From contig NC_088316.1 of assembly GCF_910592395.1 (NCBI RefSeq), forward strand, positions 9,178,001 through 9,242,000: DNA of 64,000 nt, written 5' to 3'. The DNA is from Lineus longissimus. Lineage: Eukaryota > Nemertea > Pilidiophora > Heteronemertea > Lineidae. Numbering within the stretch: position 1 is the first letter of the stretch; the number at the start of each line of letters is the position of its first letter. Both the position numbers and the translations under genes were made by a program. This document shows, one piece after another, positions 55,214 through 64,000 of this stretch. The notes beneath the pieces are model-generated. The model saw only the letters and a program-made list of their open reading frames with translations. It searched no databases and was not told where the DNA came from.

Positions 55214-56225
55214 TTGTGAACCGTATGGGTCCGCTGATAAAACAAATTGCCGAATACCAATAACGCAGGTGCTCGGCATTCGCGTACGGCTTGTGGTATT
55301 CGACTCGATGACTCGACGACGCGATGGCTCGATGACGCGATCGTTGCTATGGATTTTGCTAAAATACGGAATCCCATGCTCCTGGTCTCCGGGCTACCGC
55401 TCCAATAGCAGAGGTTTTAGCTCGGCCTTCCCATACCCAGCTACGGTATGTGGAAGGATGTGCCCCCCGGCCTTCCCATACCCAGCTACGGTATGTGGAA
55501 GGATGTGCCCCCCCCCCCCCCCAGCCATGGCCACTGAAGATTGGTCCCCGCGGTTGGTTTTGATATTTAAAGGACTCGCGGAAGTTTCATAGCATGCAAA
55601 ATGACCGGAGATTTAATTGACACACAAGCTTCTAGTGGCCAATGTCAGAACTTGCGGTTACAGACAGGTCGTCATCATTGTATTTGCGCATGCGCGAGTA
55701 ACCGGGTGTAAACAAATCCACGTGTTTTACGAATGAAGCATTTGGAGTAATAAAGTCCTTTTACTCTAAGGTTGAAATAAAATAATTCAGGCATAAATGC
55801 CCACACTGGGGGGGGGGGGGGGGGGTTTGTTTATTTTTATTTTCTACTAATTAATAGGGGAAGGAAAATCCAAATTATTTTAAAAAGTGTGGCTCAACTA
55901 AATAACTGTAGATTGCATGATGACAAGCCAGGAGAAATCCAGTTATTTCATGGAATACCCATTCTGTAAATAAAAGCACGTGGAGAGCTATAAATATCTT
56001 CAATCAAATGCACGTGACTTAATTTGTTTACATCCGGTTACTCGCACATGCGTAAATACAATGATGACGACCTGTCTGTAACCGCATGTAATGTTCAGAT
56101 AACATGTGGTGTTGTGTTTTCTCATTTGGTAATACCGGTTTGGACATTTCCACTTCTGCCGTGCTGAACGGATATCCAGAGCCAACCTTGTCTCCAGGAA
56201 CTCGCGTGTCATTTTAACATTGGAA
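55214..56225. repeat. Small nested inverted repeats and tandem duplication
   Basis: 55288-55326 is the reverse complement of 57525-57563 (39 bp, rich in CGA and TCG). 55424-55468 is directly duplicated at 55469-55513 and is followed by a run of about 15 C. 55647-55724 is the inverted partner of about 56008-56090 (core GGTTACAGACAGGTCGTCAT), with a G run at about 55809-55826 in the loop. These look like non-autonomous foldback elements. No genes. Confidence 0.7.
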
Positions 56226-59015
56226 TTTCTGCTAGTAAAGAACCTGGGTAGGAGGTTGATCCAGCTATATTTAGGTGTATTTAGCTGTATTCACGGTAAG
56301 ATACCAGTGGCTTGCACAGCAACATGGCGCATGGTTTTATAAAAAATGCGAACTTGTGGGACACGAAAAATGGTCGGATTAGATACGGTGAAAATGTAAC
56401 AAACCTCTAGTTGAGGGGGCCGTAGATCTTGCCTACCTAGTGCCATGGCGATACACTAGGCCAGCATGTTGTTGGTAAATTCAAGCAGAGTCAGGAAATC
56501 CATGCAGAGTATAGATATAAAGTTACAAATGGTAGAATTTATTGCGACGTCCTTTCGAGATATACATGAAGTTGACAAAGCAGAGTTCATACAAAATGGT
56601 TGATACAGATGTGTCCGATGAGCCGGAGAAGCAGGATAGGTTCCTGTAGCAGGAGGTCCTCGCCAAGGGTGTTTCCTATACGCTTACTATTCCTGAACTC
56701 CCGAACCAGATCACAAAGCGATCTTATATTGTCCTGTAACAATTACGAAACCAAACTGTTTACTAGCAACAATCTCAAAACAAACAATCTTACAAACCCT
56801 TATCTAAGAAATGACGATCTGTCAATCACGGACCTGCCAGACAGGGAATAATTCCATAAAATGTTACTTAAATCATACTTTAAGCCATTTGAACCTGTTA
56901 ACTAGTCAATGACCCCTAGGTTTCAATCATTAAATCCCCAAATATCACGGTTGAAGCCCTAAACTTGACCAAAGGAATTTTAAAGCCTAACAACGAGACT
57001 TGATGTCGCCTGTCTTTTAGACCTCTTCTTAGAAGGGCTTCTTAGTAATTTCATAAAGGAGCTTAGTGCCCTAACGCGATATACCAATTTACGGCTATTA
57101 AACAAACCAAAAAAATGTCAATATACATGTAATACTTCCATAATGGAAAACCCTTCAAGTGATGAAACCTTTTTGCACTAACATGTGTCATCATCGTATT
57201 AACTACGTGATAACGAGCCTACTATGCATCTCAAGGATTTAACATAATGATGTTAAGAAGTTAATCCTAATCCTTATCTGGACAACATGTGGTTTAATCT
57301 CGATGACAATCCGAGATAACTCTAATCTATCCAGAATTCAATAAAGGTTATCCAAACTCTAAATGTGCCAATACATCATGAAATACCAGTAAGTTGCCAT
57401 CTGTAACAAAAATAGCTGGAAAGGGGTTGGTAATGATCGGTTCTTTTTTATTTTCCTCCACTTATGATTCTATGTATAAATTACAGTCCAAGCAGTGATA
57501 TTCTTCAAAAAAATTCCAACGAGTCATCGCGTCGTCGAGTCATCGAGTCGAATACCACAAGCCTGCACGTACCGTATCCTCTGATTTTGGTGGGAAATCT
57601 AAAACTATGCGCGTCTGGCGTACTTGCAGTTAGTATCCTTCCCTCAACCCGAATGAGTGGTGCAAGATTACTCAGTTTGTTCTTGTCATAGTTCATCTCT
57701 GCTTTACGTAATGCTTTTGCAAGTTTATCCTCTATTCCTTTAAGCAAAGGCGGATTAATTCAAAAAAACCTTTAACTTAAAAAACAGAAATATAGCCTTT
57801 CTTTCGGCAGCTGTAGATCAGGCACCAGTCTACCGATTCAGACGATTCTTGTACCACTGAGCTGCAATTGCTCTCTACTACCGAATGGCATTTACCTCTT
57901 AGTCTTTCAGTTAAGCAATTCATCTACATGTTGCATTGTATGTACATCTGTTTTTACACATGAGCCCAATTTTGAGGCAATGGTCATGTTGTGTTCTATT
58001 ATCCCCCTATTTGCCGCTAGTGTACACACACATGAATACGTAATGAGTGTTGTCATGGTAGGGCTTAGGCCAATCCAGCAGCGGGGTAGTAATATGGAAA
58101 TTAGAAATAATAGCTCACAGTGTTTAAAAATAGAATCTACTTTGATTAGTTTCCTTTGGTACTTCTCAACAACAAGGTTACAAGTGATACGTGTGCAAAC
58201 TTTGTAGTGTGTGCATGTAGTATTCGGTGGATAAAACCCCTTTGATGCAGGTGTGTCCGTTTAAAAATTGATCATGACTGTGATCTATCTGTCATCCCGT
58301 AATCATTTCAGGCCAGGTAACCATTGAAATATGACATTGGTTGGAACAGTGACAGAACATTCATTTCAATTGTATTGTTAGAACTGTACAAAGTCTATCG
58401 AAACCTTAAATATGAAATAAAATAAACAATGCTGCTTGCTCACTTATCAAAGATATATCCGGGATCAGTAACAAATATAGAATAAATGAAACAGTCGTTC
58501 AGAGTGACAAATCTTCCTAATTATGAGAAAAAAAATTATATTTTGGTGCAAACCTGTTGGCCTTTCTCTGCCCAAAACCTTATCAATGCATGAATAAGGG
58601 TCATTGCTAGGACAAGCTGGTATTTTGCAGAGAAAATTACCTACATGTAGATAGTTTATGATTAAATGGTGATTTTATTTGCAGCTTTTTCAATTTTTTG
58701 TGATGAGCTTAATCATGAGGTTTTAAAGGGAACTAGTTTTGGACCAACCTTGCACTGAAGGCCAATGAACAGATATGGGCATAGGCCTACACTTTTATAT
58801 CTCAAAGCATATGCCAAATCTGTGGCCTTTCCAGGAATTATATTAGATAATCTTGAAGTATGGTGACTTAACAGCCAGCATGGCCAAGAACAGCGATGTA
58901 AGAGCTTGGTAAAATGACATGTTGTACATACATATTACATGACTTTTCCATTCATCTATGGTTTGGAAAGCTTAATGCCACTTGTAGAGCTAATTTTCAA
59001 GCACCTTTGTAAATA
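56226..59015. other. No gene recognised
   Basis: AT-rich, with no supported gene. One minus-strand stretch at about 57578-57735 is open, protein-like in composition and followed by GTACGTG (a donor-like word), but I recognise no motif. It could be an isolated exon or chance. 57525-57563 is the inverted partner of 55288-55326. Confidence 0.4.
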
Positions 59016-59827
59016 CTCTACCCTCGTCTGTTTATGGGTACTTTCAAATTATGCAGGTAGGCCTCCAGGCCCAGCTCCTGCCGGTGTCATTCAGGTATGG
59101 AACTATTCACGGCCATTGATGTGCATTCAACTGGCGCTGACCAAGGCATTTGTGGCAAGCGCTGGCCCTGTCATCATTCGCGATTTTTTATACAGCGTGC
59201 GCCAGAAATAATGAATCATTGTACTGTGAACTTGGGGCTCTATAGTCAAATTCATCAGTATTCTTCAACAATGAAGAGGACTTTAAAGACCTAATTTTCG
59301 GTAGCTTCCGAAGGGTCCTGCATGGTACTGCCGACCGCTGAGCATCCAAGATGAGGCGATCGTCTGCGGTGCAAAGAAGAGCATTGCGCGGTTTTGCGGG
59401 TCATTCCGTTCACCATTTCGTTATGTGAGAACGTTACGTGACAAACTATTGACCTGGCCCGGCGGACGCGATGATTCTGTCAGTTTCTGTTAGGACGAAC
59501 TTGTCACATTTTCTTCCCCAGACGGTCATGGCCATCCTGTCACCAGAAAACTGGGGGCCTATCTCTAATGTCACAAATTTGAAGATGGATCGTCAAGAAC
59601 AAGAACCTCTGCCAAAACGACGCAGAAGTTATACTGTCACCGAGAAGATCTCCTATTTAAGGGATTTCGAAGCAGCTCTACTGGATGGGACTGTCGGAAG
59701 CATGCGTGATTTAGCCGCACATTACCGAATCCCCGTGCGCACAATGCAGAAGTGGAACCTAAGAGAGCTGGAGGAGAAAGAAGAAGATGGAAGAGGAAAA
59801 GCTAGACACGTCAAAAACAAAGGCGTT
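59016..59827 (+). repeat. Inverted segmental duplication, left copy
   Basis: Reverse complement of 61471-62284, with only a few differences. It covers about 177 bp of flank plus the first 635 bp of the pogo element. Confidence 0.92.
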
Positions 59828-60939
59828 GGCCTGTGGCCCACCGTCGAGGAACGATTACTCGATTGGTTTAGAGGCGTCCGGGACAAGAGGTCGGCTGTCG
59901 CTATTCAAGATATCCAGGAAAGAGCTGCATCCATTTTTCGAAGACTGGTGGAATGTATTGCCGCACGATGAAAGACCAGACCTTGTCGAGTCACGGCCAA
60001 ACTTGCACGAATTTCATGCGTCGGACGGATGGGTGCACCAGTTTATGGAACGAAAGAAGATTTCCTTCAGGAAAACAAACAAAAACACGACAACTCTGCC
60101 CGCTGATGCCGCCATTCGAGTGCAGCAGTTCCGCGATAACGTCACCGATACCATCGAACGACTCGAAATTGCCATGAGATTTCTGTTCAATATGGACCAA
60201 ACGTTCACTCTATTCGAACAACGCCCTTTGTATACTGCCAATGCTAAAGGGGCCAACACTGTTGTGACGTTAGATCCTCGAGATCTAACACCAAACTCGG
60301 GAGCACTGTAACACTTGTCATCACCGCCACAGGGGGAAAACTGCAAGCCCATATCACGTTCCACGTAGAGGATTTGTAAGACAACTTGCGGCCCTTGAAG
60401 ACCAACAACTGCCAGCTAATGTAGTTGTAACGAATTCAGCGACGGGATGGGTGAAACAGGAGACGGCAGAACATTGGTTCGACACGGTGTTTGAGCCTTA
60501 TATGACGGCTGAAGCAGCTGACCAATTCCTGCTCCTTGTAGATCGATACAAAGTCCACCGGACGGAAGCCTTCGGTATGAGAGTGATGAACCTGGCAGGT
60601 GTCCCTGACTTCATTCCGGCGGGGTGCACTTCGCTCGTGCAGCCACTAGATTTAACTGTGATGAAATCCATGAAGAGCGAAATGAGAAAAGCCTGGAAGA
60701 GGTGGAAGAAAGACCACACAGACAACGAAGGGCGTTGTCCACGCATTGAACTTCTAGATGTTGTTCGCATAGGGAGTCAGGCATGGGATACGGTACCGGT
60801 CGGAGTCGTCGAAAGCGGATTTGAAAGAGCCTTCCGACCTGTCCCCGTCGATGGAGGACCATTGCCTCTTCTTGACGAGGAGGAGGAAGGACTAGAATTC
60901 GAAAATGTAGATCGGGAGGAAGTAGACATTATGGAGTAG
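59585..60939 (+). pseudogene. Pogo-like transposase, frameshifted
   Basis: The start is the ATG at 59585 (M-D-R-Q-E-Q-E-P). The first frame has a basic stretch and a Psq-type helix-turn-helix (S-M-R-D-L-A-A-H-Y-R-I-P-V-R-T-M-Q-K-W). Near 59925 the frame shifts; the second frame (to 60311) covers the second DNA-binding half and the first catalytic Asp in N-M-D-Q-T. A further break at 60310-60450 has stops. The third frame (to 60939) has the second Asp in L-L-L-V-D-R-Y and the third in L-V-Q-P-L-D-L-T, then an acidic tail. This is the DDE/D pogo layout (DDE_1 family), which cuts and pastes the element at TA. The copy cannot make a full protein as written. Confidence 0.9.
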
Positions 60940-60984
60940 GCCTTCATCAACTGGGATGTGATTGTAACTTCAGCCTTCGAGTAA

Positions 60985-61125
60985 CTGCAGAGCAGAGACG
61001 TAGCTATCGCCCGGGGGGGGGGGGGCAAAAATCTTTTGCCACTTTCTTGTCAAGACCTGAATGAAAAACACTTTTTTGAGGGGCATTTGCCAACCCCCCC
61101 TCCCCCTCGCTAACTACGCTCCTGT
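60985..61125. repeat. Short G/C-run repeat inside pogo (MITE-like)
   Basis: Begins AGAGACGTAGCTATCGCCC plus a G run and ends CCCCTCGCTAACTACGCTCCTG. The ends are imperfect inverted repeats of about 25-30 bp. Confidence 0.55.
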
Positions 61126-61470
61126 GCCGTCTTGTGCCAATTTTGACTGTTCAAAAGAAGTGCAGAAGTGACGCGGTTCAAATTTGAGCGGTAAACAGTT
61201 CCCTTACTTATCGTTGACTGCGGTACTTGATTTTTGACACACCCTGTATGAAAGCACACTTCCAGTCTGACTTTTATAGAACCACGTGTGCCTGGATTCC
61301 CGAATGGCCGCTTTTTCGTGGACTAAATACTGTTTCATAACCATGGTACGCCGCAAACCGCAAACGTTTACCGAGCCCGGCGAACCAGCAATCACAAATG
61401 GGCCTCTTTGTCAAACAAAATCCATGTAGTAATGTGGGAGGTACTACTGATTTTTAATGAGGTACCCATA

Positions 61471-62284
61471 AACGCCTTTGTTTTTGACGTGTCTAGCTTT
61501 TCCTCTTCCATCTTCTTCTTTCTCCTCCAGCTCTCTTAGGTTCCACTTCTGCATTGTGCGCACGGGGATTCGGTAATGTGCGGCTAAATCACGCATGCTT
61601 CCGACAGTCCCATCCAGTAGAGCTGCTTCGAAATCCCTTAAATAGGAGATCTTCTCGGTGACAGTATAACTTCTGCGTCGTTTTGGCAGAGGTTCTTGTT
61701 CTTGACGATCCATCTTCAAATTTGTGACATTAGGGAGATAGGCCCCCAGTTTTCTGGTGACAGGATGGCCATGACCGTCTGGGGAAGAAAATGTGACAAG
61801 TTAGTCCTAACAGAAACTGACAGGATCATCGCGTCCGCCGGGCCAGGTCAACAGTTTGTCACGTAACGTTCTCACATAACGAAATGGTGAACGGAATGAC
61901 CCGCAAAACCGCGCAATGCTCTTCTTTGCACCGCAGACGATCGCCTCACCTTGGATGCTCAGCGGTCGGCAGGACCATGCAGGACCCTTCGGAAGCTACC
62001 GAAAATTAGGTCTTTAAAGTCCTCTTCATTGTTGAAGAATACTGATGAATTTGACTATAGAGCCCCAAGTTCACAGTACAATGATTCATTATTTCTGGCG
62101 CACGCTGTATAAAAAATCGCGAATGATGACAGGGCCAGCGCTTGCCACAAATGCCTTGGTCAGCGCCAGTTGAATGCACATCAATGGCCGAGAATAGTTC
62201 CATACCTGAATGATACCGGCAGGGGCTGGGCCTGGAGGCCTACCTGCATAATTTGAAAGTACCCATAAACAGACGAGGGTAGAG
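61471..62284 (-). repeat. Inverted segmental duplication, right copy (partial pogo)
   Basis: Inverted copy of 59016-59827. It includes the pogo 5' end (TIR near 62107) and the transposase N-terminus, which reads from about 61719 and stops after the breakpoint at 61471. It also includes the same flanking DNA beyond the TIR, so it arose by duplication and not by transposition alone. Confidence 0.92.
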
Positions 62285-62740
62285 GAGTTGCACCAACTGT
62301 ACACTGTACGATCAGAGATAAATAAATAAATAAAATTAGGCCTATCAGCAATCTCACAGCAAGTTGGTGGGAGGAGTTATGTGTGTTGGTTTAGTGGTAT
62401 ATATGCAAATCAATCTATGCGCGCTCTGTTGGAATATTTTGGCACGTTGTACTCCTCATGACTCATTCATAACATGCAGTTTTGGCCAAAAACAGATGTG
62501 CATATAATGTCTTCTGGTGATAGAATTTCTTAATTAATGTTTAAATTGCCATGTTTGGTTGTAAGGGTAGAGCATTAGCGTCATTTTGAGACCCTAACCA
62601 TTACAATCCTCCAGAAACTGCGACCGCAGAGCAAAGAAAAAATGACTTTCTTCCTGCAGTTGCCCACTGAAAGCCGCTCAAAGATTACACAAAAATGTTT
62701 GCACATTCTATAAAGGTGTATTAAACGACAAGCATTTCAA
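62285..62740. other. No feature recognised
   Basis: AT-rich sequence with no supported gene or repeat. Confidence 0.5.
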
Positions 62741-62823
62741 GGAGCCCAGTGGCCTTGAGGATAAGAGTGTTGGCAAATAAAACCAGAGGTCTCGAGTTCG
62801 AGTCCCGATGAGAGGACCTTTTT
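62741..62823 (+). repeat. tRNA-like / SINE-head sequence
   Basis: Contains GAGTTCGAGTCCC (62794-62806), which fits a pol III B box, and AGTGGCCTTGAGGA about 45 bp upstream, which is a fair A box. A T-rich run follows. The ends do not pair as an acceptor stem, so a tRNA-derived SINE or tRNA pseudogene is more likely than a functional tRNA. Confidence 0.4.
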
Positions 62824-62916
62824 ATTTTGTTCCTTCCAGAATTCTCTGCGAAGGTCCGCATCGTCCCACGGCTTGCTGGTTTGTGAAATCAAGCGCATCG
62901 AAGCATTGGATGTCCA

Positions 62917-63573
62917 CCATGCCACATCAGCGCATAAACTTGCACCGCTATTTGCCGGGAAGACGTGGTAGATAAATTGCTCGGCACCGGTTCCAACGCA
63001 ATGGTTGTCCAGAAATAGATACGAGGCCTAGTTGGTAATTGCGCAATCCTAATGAAGGGATTGCGAATAATATTTGAGCAACCTACAACCACGCTTGCGT
63101 AATTTTTATCAAAGAAGGTCATGAGTTTAGGCCTACGCGGAAAAAACATGGCAGTATTGAATCTGGCCAGGAGGATTTCAGGACGAAATGGCAGAATTTC
63201 TGTCTTTACGCTAATTTGCTTCGGATAATACACGATGGAGTATAGGTGAATATTCGCAAGTTTTTATGCCGTTTTTCTTTGTCGGCGTGCAATTACCAAC
63301 TTGGCCTCGTATCTATTTCTGTACGACCGTTGCGTTGGAACCGGTGTGACAGCGTCCCCCTGGAGTCATAGTCCGGTAGCATTGTATTTGATCAATTAAG
63401 CAGCATGATCTATTGTACCGCTAACCCTAACCAAAACATTTAGCAATGCGGGCTATTGTTACACGGACTATCAGCCCTAGGACTACTATCCCTTGCACAC
63501 CGGTGACGAGCAATTTATCTACCACGTCTTCCCCGCAAATAGTGGTGCAAGTTTATGTGCTGATGTGGCATGG
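62917..63573. repeat. Foldback repeat, right arm interrupted
   Basis: The left arm 62917-63042 pairs with 63289-63346 plus 63499-63573. The right arm is split by an insertion of about 159 bp. The ~246 bp loop has no ORF of note. Confidence 0.82.
63347..63505. mobile_element. 159 bp insertion with 7 bp duplication
   Basis: Flanked by ACCGGTG at 63340-63346 and 63499-63505. It contains words that pair weakly near its ends (GTCATAGTCCGG and CGGACTATCAGC). Probably a small non-autonomous element. Confidence 0.6.
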
Positions 63574-64000
63574 AAGGGGATTGTCTTCATTTATTTCTAT
63601 TTCTATAATTCTAACTTGTATCATTTGTTTTTTTCAGGTTATCATAAGGACACACGCACGTTACTGTATGTACATTATAGGCCGCCTACATGCTTGGACA
63701 TGGCCTACGTGCATCTGTACATGTACTTACACACATAATCCAGCACTTTAGGTGTTCTACTACAGACTGACGGCAGCGCAACTGTTTCGCTGTTGACTAT
63801 CATGTTTCTGGCAGACTTCTGAAGAGTGTTTCGGACGTTTGCTGGGGCGCGGTGGTCTTTATTTAAGACATGGACGCTTCTGTTTTTGTTCATGTAGTTC
63901 AGCTTTAAGGCCAGTTTATACTCGCTCGCCGACCACCAGTTGCACTTTGGTGGGCGAGTAGTCCGCGCACTCCGCCGACTTGAGCGGACCAGTCGTCCGA
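63574..64000. other. Window end; no gene seen
   Basis: No supported gene. The last ~95 bp is GC-rich, with repeated GGCGAGTA, CTCGCC and GCGGAC words, and may be the start of a repeat cut by the window edge. Confidence 0.4.

Larger units (their letters stand above)
59193..61246 (+). mobile_element. Pogo-type Tc1/mariner DNA transposon
   Basis: 2054 bp. It starts CAGCGTGCGCCAGAAAT and ends with the inverted ATTTTTGACACACCCTG, flanked by TA on both sides (59191-59192 and 61247-61248), as expected for this superfamily. It holds a pogo-type transposase broken by frameshifts, and a short G/C-run repeat in its 3' part. Confidence 0.9.

Noticed and set aside
62741-62823. Functional tRNA gene
   Set aside because: A and B box-like words are present, but the ends do not form an acceptor stem. 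Kept as a tRNA-like repeat.
63421-63432. Telomere-like CTAACCCTAACC
   Set aside because: Only two units, so likely chance.

Overview
This 64 kb window is animal nuclear DNA dominated by transposable elements. I see no convincing host gene. The mix of APE-type LINEs (one carrying a 2A motif), Gypsy and BEL/Pao LTR elements, a tyrosine-recombinase retrotransposon and a pogo-type DNA transposon, with frequent words such as TAGGCCTA and TACATGTA, suggests a marine invertebrate deuterostome (echinoderm or hemichordate, less likely amphioxus). That assignment is an inference from composition only.

Layout. 243-3705: DNA element with terminal inverted repeats (TIRs), an intact OTU-protease-like ORF and a nested LINE tail. 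5.5-6.84 kb: decayed LINE reverse transcriptase. 6900-14078: 7.2 kb foldback, two ~3.15 kb inverted arms around an 879 bp loop, with repeated exon-like modules. 15500-28271: Gypsy element with identical 166 bp LTRs and a 5 bp target-site duplication (TSD), split in gag by a BEL/Pao element (16052-23778, opposite strand, own 5 bp TSD). 29338-36467: DIRS/PAT-like element with split direct repeats, spliced gag, RT-RNase H and tyrosine recombinase. 36801-43731: full-length two-ORF LINE with poly(A), an 11 bp TSD and an N-terminal 2A motif in ORF2. ~43956-50578: second BEL element, integrase core missing. 51 kb: decayed coiled-coil/hydrophobic protein. 53718-55213: foldback whose arms are a 21 bp satellite. 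59193-61246: pogo element, with part of it and its flank duplicated in inverse orientation at 61471-62284. 62917-63573: small foldback cut by a 159 bp insertion.

How the parts relate. Each element is self-contained and there is no operon logic. The nesting gives a relative order: the BEL is younger than the Gypsy it interrupts, and the LINE tail at 1-1.9 kb is younger than the OTU element around it. The 2A LINE looks youngest and most competent: both ORFs open, perfect TSD, poly(A). Most other elements carry a few stops or frameshifts despite near-identical terminal repeats, which means either they moved as defective copies or the assembly has residual indel errors.
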